Shown: positions 15,806-24,583, counted from the stretch's first letter. The stretch: DNA of 35,931 nt from Caryophanales bacterium UBA7278 (GCA_002472275.1 DKRQ01000016.1:1-35931); one strand, 5' to 3'. The notes: a model not told the origin generated them from the sequence alone. Made by a program: numbers and translations.

Positions 15806-16720
15806 TCAGGCTCTTTCGAAACGGAAGACGGAGAAGTTTTGATAAGGCTCGTCTTCCCCCGCTTCCACCGATTTGGAGGCGGCCACCAAATCGGAGATCG
15901 GCTCGATGGCAATGCCCGCGTATTTAGGATGCCCCTGGCCTAAGGAAAGAGGTCCTTTGGCGGGGAAGTTCTCACTGTAAAGCTGAGCGAATCCGGTGGA
16001 TAGTTCAATGCTCATCCTTGCTTTGGGTCCGCTTAGCTCGATCGGCCCGAGGACGTGGAAGCAATGGTCGAGGCCGTTCGCCCCCACCGCCTCGCCTTCT
16101 TTGATGGCATCGCCAAGTAGTTTGCCTTTAGAAAAATCCTGCCATTTTGCGGGCTTTTCGTAACTTTGGGGCACTAAGCGCGAATCATAGGTCGCAACCT
16201 TATCGGAATCAAACTTTAACCAAAGGTTAAGACAAGAGGTTTCCCCTAGGCAGAAATAAGGATGGAAGGCCATGGAGAAAGGTCCCTTGGGAAGGGAGGG
16301 GGCGCTCATCCTGACTTCGAGTCTCGGCTCGTTCCTAGAAAGGGCGTAGACGACCTTGCCGATCCTTTTGCCGATATCGAGCGGGAACTCGAATTCGACC
16401 CTGGTCTCCTCCTCGGTTTCAACGATCTCAAAAGGACATTCCTTAAAAGAGGGCCCGAGGGTGTTGCCATGGGCGAGGACGCTTCCTTCGTTAGGCTCCA
16501 CCACTAAAGGTTTCCCGTCTAGGAGGATGGGCTTTTCCCTTCTTCCCGGGATGGGGGCGATTATCCTGCCGTGATATCCCGATTCGACCGAGAGGAAATC
16601 CTCGATGGAAGCGAAGGTCGAAAGCATCTCGATTCCATCGAATTTGAGGTTATATAGGGAAGCGCCTAAGGAGCAGAAAGTCGCTTCCAGGCGTCCGCAG
16701 ACGACGGTTTTAGTTAGCAT
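15806..16720 (-). CDS. galM: Aldose 1-epimerase (galactose mutarotase) family protein
   Basis: A 304-residue beta-sandwich protein of the mutarotase family, which interconverts the alpha and beta anomers of aldoses and so feeds GalK. The active-site pattern is visible: LAHGNTLG (first His), SMAFHPYFCL (second His), GANGLDHCFHV and the late AGIAIEP containing the catalytic Glu. Galactose as substrate is inferred from the neighbouring galK. The ATG overlaps the end of a 27-codon ORF and has only a weak AAGG before it, suggesting translational coupling. Confidence 0.85.
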   Translation of the reverse strand: MLTKTVVCGRLEATFCSLGASLYNLKFDGIEMLSTFASIEDFLSVESGYHGRIIAPIPGRREKPILLDGKPLVVEPNEGSVLAHGNTLGPSFKECPFEIVETEEETRVEFEFPLDIGKRIGKVVYALSRNEPRLEVRMSAPSLPKGPFSMAFHPYFCLGETSCLNLWLKFDSDKVATYDSRLVPQSYEKPAKWQDFSKGKLLGDAIKEGEAVGANGLDHCFHVLGPIELSGPKARMSIELSTGFAQLYSENFPAKGPLSLGQGHPKYAGIAIEPISDLVAASKSVEAGEDEPYQNFSVFRFERA

Positions 16721-16797
16721 CTGGCCTTACCTAGACTTGCTTTCCTTTCTCTAAGCGAGGGCCCAATGAGGGCGGATGCGAAACTGAGTTTCTTCAT
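16714..16797 (-). CDS. 27-residue upstream ORF coupled to galM
   Basis: Minus-strand ATG at 16797, with an excellent GGAGG 8 bases upstream, opens a 27-codon frame starting MKKLSFASALIGPSLRE and ending in GKARC. Its TAA (16714-16716) lies just inside galM, so the two overlap by 7 bases. It is basic and not clearly membrane-spanning. It may serve as a translational activator or leader peptide for galM, or be a small protein. The promoter lies about 25 bases upstream. Confidence 0.5.
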   Translation of the reverse strand: MKKLSFASALIGPSLRERKASLGKARC

Positions 16798-16824
16798 AAG
16801 GGTTTCCTCCGAAAGGACCGCAAT

Positions 16825-16852
16825 ATTTTACACGCGGGGATTTGGCCGTCCA
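16825..16852 (-). promoter_or_regulatory. Promoter of the small ORF and galM
   Basis: TGGACG (16847-16852), 16 bases, TAAAAT (16825-16830) on the minus strand. Start predicted near 16818. Confidence 0.5.
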
Positions 16853-16861
16853 CCTTTTCCA

Positions 16862-18433
16862 TCATAGGAAGGGGCCGAGGATTCGGAGCAGGTCCCAATA
16901 TAGGACCCTCCTTCTCCTCCATCCCTTCCACTCCTTCATGGTCACCTCATGGGACAGGGCGAGGGTGTCAAGATAATCCCTGCTCATCGTCTTGATGCAG
17001 CTAGATCCGACCAGGAAGGTGCCGCATTCAAGGTGGAGGAAGAGGGAACGGTAATCGAGGTTGAAGGTGCCGACCGTGGCCATCTCGTCGTCGCAGATGA
17101 AGGTCTTCTCGTGGACGAAGCCAGGCGTGTATTCGTAGATGCGGACGCCAGCCTGCATCAAGGAGCCATAATAGGACCTAGTGACGGCAAAAACGGCCTT
17201 CTTATCGGGGATATGCGGGGTGAGCAGCCTCACGTCCACGCCGCATTTGGCCGCGTGGCAAAGGGCGTTTTCCATCTCCTTGTCGATGATGAGATACGGG
17301 GTCGTGATGTAGACGTGCTTCCTCGCGTTTTTGATGAGGCTAAGGTAGACCCTCTCCCCCACGGACTCGTTATCGAAGGGGATGTCGCCATAGGGCTCGA
17401 CGAAGCCGTCGTCCTTAGGATAGCCACCGATCTCGTGGATGAAGGTATCGCTGGAATAATAGGCCTTATCGATGTTTTCTGGGTTGGCGCTATTGGTGAC
17501 CCAGTTGGCGAGGAACATGTAGGTGAAGTTGGTGACCGCCTCGCCCTTAAGGAGGATCGCGTTGTCCTTCCAATGGCCGAAGCGCTCGATCTCGTTGATG
17601 TATTCGTCGGCGATGTTGAAGCCGCCGGAGAAGCAGGTATGGCCGTCGATCACCATGATCTTGCGGTGGTCGCGGTTGTTCATCCTGATGTCTAGAAGCG
17701 GGCGGAAGGGATTGAACTTCTTGGCCTTGATGCCCATGGCCTCGAGCTCGCGGTCATAATGCATCGGAAGGGTGCTAAGGCAACCCAAATCGTCGTACAT
17801 GACCCTGACGTCTAGCCCTTCCTTTGCCTTTTGCTTCAAAATCTCCAGGATGGAGTTCCAGAACTTACCTTTATCAACGATAAAGAACTCAAGGAAGATA
17901 TAGTGCGTGGCGTTCCTAAGTTCGCGCAGGATGGGCTCGTAGGCGAAATCGGCGAGGGCGAAATACTCGACGCTTGTGCGCCTATGGATGCCACCGCCAA
18001 AGCAGGCCTCCAGGTATTTCGTGATCATCGCGGCGCCGGGACTTAGGGCGTCCACCGCCTCGAGGTCCTCCTTCTTGGAGGGGAGTCTCTCGATGGGCTT
18101 GGCGTATTTGGCGACCCTTTCCCTGTTCTTTCTGGAGGTTTGCTTGTTGGCGAATAGGGCATACATCAACGCGCCGGCTAGAGGCAAAACGAAGACCACG
18201 AACATCCAGGTCAGGCGGTAGATGTCCGGGGATGGGGTGTTGATGATGTAGACCGCGGCGATGATGTCGATGAAAAAGATCGCGACGATGATGGCGATCA
18301 CCGCGGTCGGACCGTCCGCGGCCCCGAGCGAAAATATCCAAAACATGACCCCGACGAGGAGGCCGATCTGGAGCAAAAGGATGAAGGCGACGAGGAGTTT
18401 TTGCCAAAAACCCGCCCTAAGGAAGCGGTTCAT
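16862..18433 (-). CDS. cls: Cardiolipin synthase
   Basis: A PLD-superfamily enzyme that joins two phosphatidylglycerols to cardiolipin at the membrane. In 523 residues there are N-terminal membrane segments (about 12-37, 43-65 and 72-95, the last two being the PLDc_N part) and two HKD motifs: H256-K258-D263 in DHRKIMVIDG and H441-K443-D448 in VHEKTFICDD. Size and order match Bacillota Cls. The start overlaps the upstream stop by ATGA, with GAGGA about 10 bases before it. Confidence 0.93.
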   Translation of the reverse strand: MNRFLRAGFWQKLLVAFILLLQIGLLVGVMFWIFSLGAADGPTAVIAIIVAIFFIDIIAAVYIINTPSPDIYRLTWMFVVFVLPLAGALMYALFANKQTSRKNRERVAKYAKPIERLPSKKEDLEAVDALSPGAAMITKYLEACFGGGIHRRTSVEYFALADFAYEPILRELRNATHYIFLEFFIVDKGKFWNSILEILKQKAKEGLDVRVMYDDLGCLSTLPMHYDRELEAMGIKAKKFNPFRPLLDIRMNNRDHRKIMVIDGHTCFSGGFNIADEYINEIERFGHWKDNAILLKGEAVTNFTYMFLANWVTNSANPENIDKAYYSSDTFIHEIGGYPKDDGFVEPYGDIPFDNESVGERVYLSLIKNARKHVYITTPYLIIDKEMENALCHAAKCGVDVRLLTPHIPDKKAVFAVTRSYYGSLMQAGVRIYEYTPGFVHEKTFICDDEMATVGTFNLDYRSLFLHLECGTFLVGSSCIKTMSRDYLDTLALSHEVTMKEWKGWRRRRVLYWDLLRILGPFL

Positions 18434-19053
18434 TGCAGTTTGTTCCTCAAATCGAATCTATATTTCTGGTATTCGGCGTATTCGCCGGGGTTGAGGCCGA
18501 ATTCGGCCATCAGTTCGTCGTAGGCGGTGAATAGGCGGCTAGGCGAGGACGGGGACGCGCATAGGCCGACCCACATTTCCCTTCTGCCTTTGGGGATGCG
18601 CCTTTTGAAGTATTCGAGGGATTCCAGGCACCACGCGGCCCGTTCCTGATCTTCCACTTCTAGGGGCACCTCCCTCTTTTTGCCCTGAAGGTAAGGGAGA
18701 TAGAGGAAAAGGAAGCGGCTAACCGAGGCGAAACGGGGGTCGATCTTGGCCTCCCGCTCGCTAAGATAATGCCTCGCCCCTTCCGCGGGCTTGCCCTTAT
18801 AGGCCACCATCACGGGGAAGTACTCGATGCGGACGTCCTCTAGCTCGGCTTTAATCGAGGGCAGGATCTTGATGAGATCGGCATGGACCCCTTGCTCCTG
18901 CAACTTATTGAGGATGGCGATGTGGACGTCCCTTTCCGAACCGACTTCGGAGAAAAGGAAGCCATGCCCTTGGGGAGAGGGAATCAAAAGCACCCCGCTT
19001 TGGGAGATTTCGACAGCGACGGCGACCTTGATTTTCCTCTTTCTCTTGGCCAT
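18430..19053 (-). CDS. Nudix-like protein with a degenerate catalytic box
   Basis: A 207-residue soluble protein. The N-terminus (KVAVAVEISQSGVLLIPSPQ, then FLFSEVGSERDVHIAILNKL, then QEQGV) follows the Nudix layout of strand, loop, box helix. The catalytic REUXEE part is replaced by ILNKLQEQ, so hydrolysis is unlikely if the alignment is right. The C-terminal half (from about residue 110) is unknown. The gene overlaps cls by 4 bases, so it may act with it. No ribosome site is visible, and a promoter lies close to the ATG. The Nudix relation is my inference. Confidence 0.45.
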   Translation of the reverse strand: MAKRKRKIKVAVAVEISQSGVLLIPSPQGHGFLFSEVGSERDVHIAILNKLQEQGVHADLIKILPSIKAELEDVRIEYFPVMVAYKGKPAEGARHYLSEREAKIDPRFASVSRFLFLYLPYLQGKKREVPLEVEDQERAAWCLESLEYFKRRIPKGRREMWVGLCASPSSPSRLFTAYDELMAEFGLNPGEYAEYQKYRFDLRNKLQ

Positions 19054-19062
19054 ATTGCATTT

Positions 19063-19091
19063 ATCTTAGATAAAAAAAGGGATTTTGTTAA
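19063..19091 (-). promoter_or_regulatory. Promoter of the 18430-19053 gene and cls (leaderless candidate)
   Basis: TTAACA (19086-19091), 17 bases, TAAGAT (19063-19068) on the minus strand; the -10 ends 10 bases before the ATG. It overlaps the preceding terminator. Confidence 0.45.
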
Positions 19092-19101
19092 ACAAAACCC
19101 C
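19072..19101 (-). terminator. Intrinsic terminator of the phospholipase-like gene
   Basis: On the minus strand a stem of GGGGTTTTG against CAAAATCCC around TTTAA, followed by TTTTTTTA. Confidence 0.9.
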
Positions 19102-19107
19102 GTTTGT

Positions 19108-20043
19108 TCATTTCTTCTTCCAGCAAAGGCACTGGACTTTCTTGCTCGACCCGTAAGGCATGCCGTCGTGATCGATGTCTTTGACCCACTGCTTCAGTTT
19201 GGCCTTCATCTCGGATTTGCCTTCCTTTTTTGAGCCTTCCTCGACGATGGCAAGCAGGTCCTTGTAGGCCTCCCTGGCCTCGTCTAGGAGTTCCTCGAAG
19301 GATTTGGTGGAAGCCACCTCGGTGCAAGGGTCTTTCCACTCGGAGTGTTCATCGTTCAGCAGGTCGAGCTTCTTATACTTTTGGATGAAGCGAGGATGTG
19401 ATTGCGAATAGGCGGTCGAGTATTTGCCTAGGGCCCGGAAGAGGATCCTCTTTAGGCCGGTCCTCGTCCAAAGCATCCTCTCGGCGGATTGGAAATCCTC
19501 CAGGCAGCGGTAAAAGGCCATATCATCGAGCTTATCGGGCGCAGCATAGGCCCACATCCTGGAAATCTCTTTCGCCTCTTCCTCGTCCAGGGCAACCGCC
19601 TTGTCGGGACGGATATAGGTCCCCTTCCTCTTGCCGAGGATCTTGTCGACGAGGGCCTCGAACTTGCCATGGCTAAAGCCATAGAAGCCGTGGAGGCCGC
19701 CTTTTTCGTCGAAGCCGGAACGGTAGAAGATATAGGGATGGCAGGCCCTATCCACCGAGAAATGGGCGAATAGGCCGAGGATATAGGCGTAAAGGACCTC
19801 CTTCCTTTCGGATTTGTCGGCAAATTCCATCATCCTGGCGTAGTATTCGTCGATCTTCTCGTGGTGCATGAAGGCGCCGAAAGGACGGATGGCCTTGACG
19901 TCCTCCCTCTTATGGAAGGGATTGGTCCCATAGGCCATGAAGGTATCGGGCCCTTGGTTGCCCACCAAAAAGGCTTCCTTATAGCCCTTCGCGGCCTCGA
20001 TCACGGAGAGCCCGAAAGTGTAATGGGTCAAGATCGCGGGCAT
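19108..20043 (-). CDS. Zinc-dependent phospholipase C-like protein
   Basis: A 311-residue protein with the His/Asp pattern of the zinc-dependent phospholipase C family: MPAILTHYTFG at the N-terminus, VGNQGPDTF, FMHHEKIDEYYARMM and GLFAHFSVDRACHPYIF. These residues bind a metal cluster in relatives. There is no signal peptide, unlike clostridial alpha-toxin-type enzymes, so an intracellular phosphohydrolase role is likely. The substrate is unknown. The C-terminal part ends in a Lys/Cys-rich tail (KVQCLCWKKK). It begins 3 bases after the MFS transporter stop and ends at a strong terminator. Confidence 0.75.
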   Translation of the reverse strand: MPAILTHYTFGLSVIEAAKGYKEAFLVGNQGPDTFMAYGTNPFHKREDVKAIRPFGAFMHHEKIDEYYARMMEFADKSERKEVLYAYILGLFAHFSVDRACHPYIFYRSGFDEKGGLHGFYGFSHGKFEALVDKILGKRKGTYIRPDKAVALDEEEAKEISRMWAYAAPDKLDDMAFYRCLEDFQSAERMLWTRTGLKRILFRALGKYSTAYSQSHPRFIQKYKKLDLLNDEHSEWKDPCTEVASTKSFEELLDEAREAYKDLLAIVEEGSKKEGKSEMKAKLKQWVKDIDHDGMPYGSSKKVQCLCWKKK

Positions 20044-20046
20044 CGG

Positions 20047-21594
20047 TCAGTCGTCCGCCTCGCCAAAGGCGGCGAGTCCTTTGCTGGTGCCCATCTTGCC
20101 GACCTTCGCGTTCTTGACGAAGGCGAAGACGAGGAGGGCGCCGACGATCATGATGGCCGCGTAGTAAGGCAAGACGAAGTAGCCTTGCGGCATGAACTTG
20201 ACGAGGAGGCCGAGGAGGATCGGGGTGATCGTCTGGGCCGCCATCGAGGAGGCGTAGTAGTAGCCGGTGAACCTGCCGATCTTGGAGGAGGGGCAAAGCT
20301 CGACGACCATCGGGAACGAGTTGGTGTGGACGAGCGAGAAAGCGAAGCCATTGATGACCCAGATCACGATGAGGAGGATCGTGACGAACTTCTCGGGGAC
20401 GATCGGGGTGAAGCAGAAGATCGCATAGGATAGGAGCGCGCCGCCTAAACCGATCAAAACGGTCCACTTACGGCCGAGTTTGTCGGCGATCCTGCCCGCT
20501 AAGGCAAAGCCTAAGACGGAACCGACGCCGCCGACGATCGTGATGACCATCGAGATTTCGAACTGCTGGTTGACCGCGATTGTCATGTAGTTGGTCTGGA
20601 ACGTGGCGACCGCGTTGGAGGCCATGAACCAGAGGAATTCGGCGATGAGGATGAGCCAGAGGGTGATCTTGTTGATCCTAGGCATCTTGGCGTTTTCGTC
20701 CTCCTCAACCTTCTCCACCACTTCGGCCTCTTCCTCGCCGCGCCTCATGTCCTCGGCGAGTTCCTCGGCGAGTTTGTTCTCCTTGACCTTAACTAAGAGG
20801 ATGATCACCGAGACGATCATGATGACCGAGGCGATGATGAAGGGAAGCATGATGGCCCACACGTTGCCGGTGCACCAGTTCGTGTTCTTGATGATGTAGT
20901 AGTCGACTTCGGTCGAGCCGGCCTTGTAAATCGTCTCTAGGATTTCGGGCTTGGTAGTCTCCGCCGCGAATTTGGCGGGTGTCATGTAGGAATAGCCTAG
21001 ATACTTCGTGAGGGAGAAGAAGATGCCAAGCACCGTGGCGATGCCGCCGCCGATATAGCCCATGATGTTGATAAGGCCATTGGCCTTGGAACGCAGGGGC
21101 TTAGGGGTGATGTCGGGCATCAAGGCGACCGCCGGGTTACGGTACATCATCATGAAGAAGATGATGAGGGCCATGATCGTGATGACGCCGGCCGCGGTGT
21201 TTAGATGGAAGAATAGCGGGATGAGCGGGAAGATGATCGCCGAAACGACCGTGCCCACGAGGATATAGGGCATGCGCTTGCCAAGCCGCGTATGGGTCTT
21301 GTCGGAGAGCCGCCCGAAGATCGGGAGCATGATGAGGGCCGCGATGTTATCGACCGCCATGACGACGCCTACTAAGTAGGAGACGTCCTCCTGCATGGCC
21401 TTGGTGGGGGCCACCCCTTGGGCCAATCCGAACTTCATCCTGGCGAAGAGCTCGGTGAGCATCCTCGAGCACCAGGAATCGTAGAGTTGCCAAAGCAACA
21501 GGATTCCGAAAAAGGCGAAGCCGATGATCAAGGTGCGCTTATAATTGAGCTTCAAAGCGCCCTTGGGGCTCGCCGCGGCGGTTTCTTTTTCCAT
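20047..21594 (-). CDS. MFS glycoside-type sugar:cation symporter
   Basis: A 515-residue transporter with about twelve membrane helices of the GPH/MelB-like MFS group. The loop 2-3 motif GRLSDKTHTRLGKRMPYILVG and the loop after helix 4 (RNPAVALMPDITPKPLRSKANG) are typical for sugar symporters, including SUC2-type carriers. A charged central loop (EELAEDMRRGEEEAEVVEKV) separates the halves. It is larger than MelB because of extra loop segments. The sugar cannot be told from sequence; galactoside or maltoside would fit the neighbouring genes. GAGGT lies 6 bases before the ATG. Confidence 0.85.
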   Translation of the reverse strand: MEKETAAASPKGALKLNYKRTLIIGFAFFGILLLWQLYDSWCSRMLTELFARMKFGLAQGVAPTKAMQEDVSYLVGVVMAVDNIAALIMLPIFGRLSDKTHTRLGKRMPYILVGTVVSAIIFPLIPLFFHLNTAAGVITIMALIIFFMMMYRNPAVALMPDITPKPLRSKANGLINIMGYIGGGIATVLGIFFSLTKYLGYSYMTPAKFAAETTKPEILETIYKAGSTEVDYYIIKNTNWCTGNVWAIMLPFIIASVIMIVSVIILLVKVKENKLAEELAEDMRRGEEEAEVVEKVEEDENAKMPRINKITLWLILIAEFLWFMASNAVATFQTNYMTIAVNQQFEISMVITIVGGVGSVLGFALAGRIADKLGRKWTVLIGLGGALLSYAIFCFTPIVPEKFVTILLIVIWVINGFAFSLVHTNSFPMVVELCPSSKIGRFTGYYYASSMAAQTITPILLGLLVKFMPQGYFVLPYYAAIMIVGALLVFAFVKNAKVGKMGTSKGLAAFGEADD

Positions 21595-21618
21595 AGAGTT
21601 ACCTCGTTAGTTACGGAA

Positions 21619-21624
21619 ATTGTA
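21619..21624 (-). promoter_or_regulatory. -10 box of the MFS transporter gene
   Basis: TACAAT on the minus strand with a poor -35. Start predicted near 21612, followed by an 18-base leader with GAGGT. No terminator is visible for the upstream gene, so readthrough is also possible. Confidence 0.45.
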
Positions 21625-21660
21625 GAACAACGAAAGGAAAAAGACCATCACGCCTTCTTC

Positions 21661-23850
21661 CTACATATGAACGTAATAACGGTTATGGGACGGGGGCTCG
21701 GTCCAATGGGGTTTGCCATGTATCCCGATGTCCTCCCTCTTCTGCAACTTTTCCTCGTTGATATAGGAACGGGCCATGAGGCGGCAATCCAAGTGGAGCC
21801 CCATGAGGTTCGCGGGGAAAAGGAGTTTCTTATAGCAAGGCCAGGAATAGACGAAGAGGATCAAGAAGGCGCCGGTCGCCGCGGAGGAAAGCGCGAATTG
21901 ATGGGTCAGTAGACCCACGGGCACGAATCTGCTGCCGATGCCAATGCCGATGCCGATCAAGGCAAGCGGAACGAAAGGCAAATACAAATGGGGGAAGATC
22001 TCGCCATAATGGCCTTTGAAGCCCTTGAGGTTCGTAAGGACGCAAAGCAAGGTCAGTAACGCCATCCCGCCGACAGAGGCCCAGGGCAGCCAGGCGATTT
22101 GCCTTAGGAACAAAGGCACCGCCACGAGCGCGCCAAAGGCGAGGAAGAGCAACGAACCGTAGAGTTTCGCCGCAAAAGCCTCCTCTTTTGTCGAAATGAA
22201 GGAAATCGCAAGGGGGAATAGAAGGTAGGCACCACCGAGCATAATCGCGAGGACCCGCGGCAAATCGAAGTCGACCTTCCCGATTTCGGCGTAGACGGGA
22301 AGGCATCCTAAGACCCACACGATCAAGAAGGTGAACACCGCCATGAAGGAGACGCCGGTCCTAACCGGGCTGGCCTCGTAAGCGTAGAAGACCTTCCTCG
22401 CGTCCGCTTTGGAGGCCTCCTTATAGGAGGAGAGGGCCTTGTTGTCCAAAAGGTGATGATGGCTAAGTAGAGGCAAGGTCAAAATGAGATAGAGGGCGAA
22501 TCCCCTGCTATCCGAGGCCACGAACGAGGTCGATTCCATAAGGCCGTGCCCGACCATGAGGAGCCAGCCTAGCAGCAAGGGGAATCCGACCCTTTGCTTT
22601 TTGGCGATGAGCTCGATCGCCTTCATCACGAAGACGACGGAGACTAGAAGCAGGAAGCCTACGCGGACAATGCCGCCGCAAAGCAAATTCTGCAAGAAGC
22701 CATTATGCGCGTAGAACTGCACCGGCGCGGCCGCGTATTCGGGGAAGCTCCTCGCCGCAAGGTAATAAAGGGCCTGCTGGTCCCCTACCCCGAAGACGAG
22801 GCGCATCGGGTTCTCCCCAATCATCCCGAGTATCCGGGAATAGATGCGGAGCCTGTTGCTAAGCTGCCCCACGTCGGAGCCGAAATAATCGTTATGGAGG
22901 CGGTTGCCGATTTTGCCAAGGAAGGAGGTCGGCTCGAAGGGATTGACCAAAAGCAAGACTAGAAGCGTGATGCCGGCGATGAGGTAGAGGATGAAGACGG
23001 GGATATTCCGGCCGGGATGCCCTTTGACGGTTAGGGCGAATCGGTGGATCGGATAGGCCAGGACCAAAACCCCTTGCAGAACCAAGGAGGTCCTCGACCC
23101 GATGAGGATCTGCTGAACCGTGAATAGAGCCAAGACCAAATACCAGATTAGGCTATGCCTACGGGAATTGAGATAGCAGCAAAGGAAGGACGCGCCAAGA
23201 AGCCCAAAGGCCAGGGTGTTCGGGTTATCGGTGAACGAAACTATCGCGTCGGAGATGGTCTCGACCTCCCTATCGAAGAAGGATTGGTAGATCGCGGCTT
23301 CCTTCACCCAGGAATAGATCACGGCGACGAGGCCGATCAAAACAAGGACGACATATAGGATGTCGAGGTGCCTAGGCCCCGCGATCGACTTGGGGAAGAC
23401 CGCGTAGAAGCAATATAGGAACACCCCAAAAAGGGCGAAGCCCACGAGGAAGCGGACCCTTTCGGACATCTCCACGGTCCAGGAATAGTTAAATTCCAGG
23501 CCCGAGAAGGTATAGCCGATGCCATTCTCCGCGGCGGGGAGCAGAAATAGCCCCACCGCATTGGCTATCACGAGGGTCAAAACCGCCAAAAACCAACCCC
23601 AATGGAACCGTATCTTCAGATACTTATGGACGATCGATAGGTAGAGGCAAAGGCAAAGGACGGTCACGAGGGCCATCGAATACCATTCGGGGTCGTTCAT
23701 CCTGCCGATCGGGTTGTCGCCGAAGAGGGTGACCCCCTTAAGCAAAAAGCCGCCGAACGCGATCGCGGTCAGCATCAAAACGAAAAGGGTGAGGTAGGCG
23801 ACGCCCCGTTGCTTTCCGCCTTTGGCTTTGATGGCAAACGATTTCGACAT
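21661..23850 (-). CDS. O-antigen ligase/polymerase-like membrane protein
   Basis: A 729-residue protein with more than a dozen membrane helices. The middle (QQILIGSRTSLVLQGVLVLA, then a long outer loop with YAHNGFLQNLLCGGIVRVGF) matches the Wzy_C/WaaL pattern of enzymes that polymerise or ligate lipid-linked glycans on the outer face of the membrane. About 250 C-terminal residues add further helices. Such proteins in Gram-positive-type cells handle capsule or teichoic-acid-like polymers. No ribosome site; a TATCAT box lies 8 bases before the ATG, so the mRNA may be leaderless. Confidence 0.7.
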   Translation of the reverse strand: MSKSFAIKAKGGKQRGVAYLTLFVLMLTAIAFGGFLLKGVTLFGDNPIGRMNDPEWYSMALVTVLCLCLYLSIVHKYLKIRFHWGWFLAVLTLVIANAVGLFLLPAAENGIGYTFSGLEFNYSWTVEMSERVRFLVGFALFGVFLYCFYAVFPKSIAGPRHLDILYVVLVLIGLVAVIYSWVKEAAIYQSFFDREVETISDAIVSFTDNPNTLAFGLLGASFLCCYLNSRRHSLIWYLVLALFTVQQILIGSRTSLVLQGVLVLAYPIHRFALTVKGHPGRNIPVFILYLIAGITLLVLLLVNPFEPTSFLGKIGNRLHNDYFGSDVGQLSNRLRIYSRILGMIGENPMRLVFGVGDQQALYYLAARSFPEYAAAPVQFYAHNGFLQNLLCGGIVRVGFLLLVSVVFVMKAIELIAKKQRVGFPLLLGWLLMVGHGLMESTSFVASDSRGFALYLILTLPLLSHHHLLDNKALSSYKEASKADARKVFYAYEASPVRTGVSFMAVFTFLIVWVLGCLPVYAEIGKVDFDLPRVLAIMLGGAYLLFPLAISFISTKEEAFAAKLYGSLLFLAFGALVAVPLFLRQIAWLPWASVGGMALLTLLCVLTNLKGFKGHYGEIFPHLYLPFVPLALIGIGIGIGSRFVPVGLLTHQFALSSAATGAFLILFVYSWPCYKKLLFPANLMGLHLDCRLMARSYINEEKLQKREDIGIHGKPHWTEPPSHNRYYVHM

Positions 23851-23857
23851 CCTAGAA

Positions 23858-23886
23858 ATGATAAATCTTTTCTAAGCCAATGGAAA
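23858..23886 (-). promoter_or_regulatory. Promoter of the Wzy/WaaL-like gene (leaderless candidate)
   Basis: TTTCCA (23881-23886), 17 bases, TATCAT (23858-23863) on the minus strand; the box ends 8 bases before the start codon. Confidence 0.5.
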
Positions 23887-23890
23887 CCAA

Positions 23891-23913
23891 GCAAAAACCC
23901 GGCAAGCCGGGTT
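23891..23913 (-). terminator. Intrinsic terminator of the DUF1893 gene
   Basis: On the minus strand AACCCGGC-TT-GCCGGGTT followed by TTTGC; the T-run overlaps the stem base. Confidence 0.85.
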
Positions 23914-23930
23914 AGGAAACAATTTTGCGG

Positions 23931-24320
23931 TTATTTGCCCGCGTTTTTGATGATGAGGAGGGCCTGCCCTGGGTATAAACCCTCTTTCAAGACGTCCTCG
24001 AGGGCCCCATCCACCGCTTCTTTGAGTTCGTCGTATTTGACCTCGGCCTTGGCTTTGGAAAGGACGGAGAGCGCGCCGGAGCTGATCGTGGAGGCATAGA
24101 CGACCTTGATGCCAAGGGCCACGGCCAAGTAGGCATCGGCCAAGCCGATTTGCCTCGCGGCGAGGGAGAAATCCCGCAAGTCGATGCCGGAGCTATACAA
24201 AGTAAGCAAAGAGGAATAGCCCGCCTTGTTGGAGCTATGGAAGGCGATGCCGTCGCTAAGGACGTATTGGAAGCCATGGAGTCTCAATAGCTCCTTGGCC
24301 TTTTCTAAACCCTGGTTCAT
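23931..24320 (-). CDS. DUF1893-family protein
   Basis: A 129-residue protein that follows the DUF1893 pattern: an N-terminal helix and strand (YVLSDGIAFHSSNKAGYSSL), then DFSLAARQIGLADAYLAVAL, KVVYASTISSGALSVL and YDELKEAVDGALEDVLKEG, with a late LYPGQALLII. Most relatives have a Cys-Pro at the last motif; here it reads YPGQ. The function of the family is not well known. The start overlaps the stop of the small membrane protein gene (ATGA). Confidence 0.7.
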   Translation of the reverse strand: MNQGLEKAKELLRLHGFQYVLSDGIAFHSSNKAGYSSLLTLYSSGIDLRDFSLAARQIGLADAYLAVALGIKVVYASTISSGALSVLSKAKAEVKYDELKEAVDGALEDVLKEGLYPGQALLIIKNAGK

Positions 24321-24523
24321 CCCACCGTCCTCATGATGATCACCGCAGCGGTCATGACGGCGAGAAGAATCAAAATCGCGACCGCGACGGCGATGCGGTT
24401 CTTCTTCTGGTCCTCCTTGATGCGCCTTTGGCCATCCTCGGAGTAAGCGGAAACGACCTGGCCTTCCTTTTCCTTGTAGGCCTTTTCGATTTCCTTCTTC
24501 TTGTTCCCACCTAGTTGCGGCAT
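24317..24523 (-). CDS. Small tail-anchored-type membrane protein
   Basis: A 68-residue protein with a charged N-terminal part (MPQLGGNKKKEIEKAYKEKE) and one membrane helix near the C-terminus (IAVAVAILILLAVMTAAVII), ending in MRTVG. I recognise no family. It overlaps the DUF1893 gene by 4 bases. No ribosome site precedes the ATG; a TACCAT box lies 7 bases upstream, so a leaderless mRNA is possible. Confidence 0.6.
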   Translation of the reverse strand: MPQLGGNKKKEIEKAYKEKEGQVVSAYSEDGQRRIKEDQKKNRIAVAVAILILLAVMTAAVIIMRTVG

Positions 24524-24529
24524 GGGTAA

Positions 24530-24535
24530 ATGGTA
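24530..24535 (-). promoter_or_regulatory. -10 box of the small membrane protein gene (leaderless candidate)
   Basis: TACCAT on the minus strand, 7 bases before the ATG. The T-run of the preceding terminator (TTTTTC) sits at the -35 position. Weak. Confidence 0.3.
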
Positions 24536-24550
24536 AACCCTAAAAGGGCA

Positions 24551-24583
24551 AAGAAAAAGCCAAGGTTTTCGGGGCCTTGGCTT
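24551..24583 (-). terminator. Intrinsic terminator after the subtilase locus
   Basis: On the minus strand AAGCCAAGG and CCTTGGCTT form a 9-bp stem around CCCCGAAAA, followed by TTTCTTTG. It lies about 140 bases beyond the subtilase stop. Confidence 0.85.
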
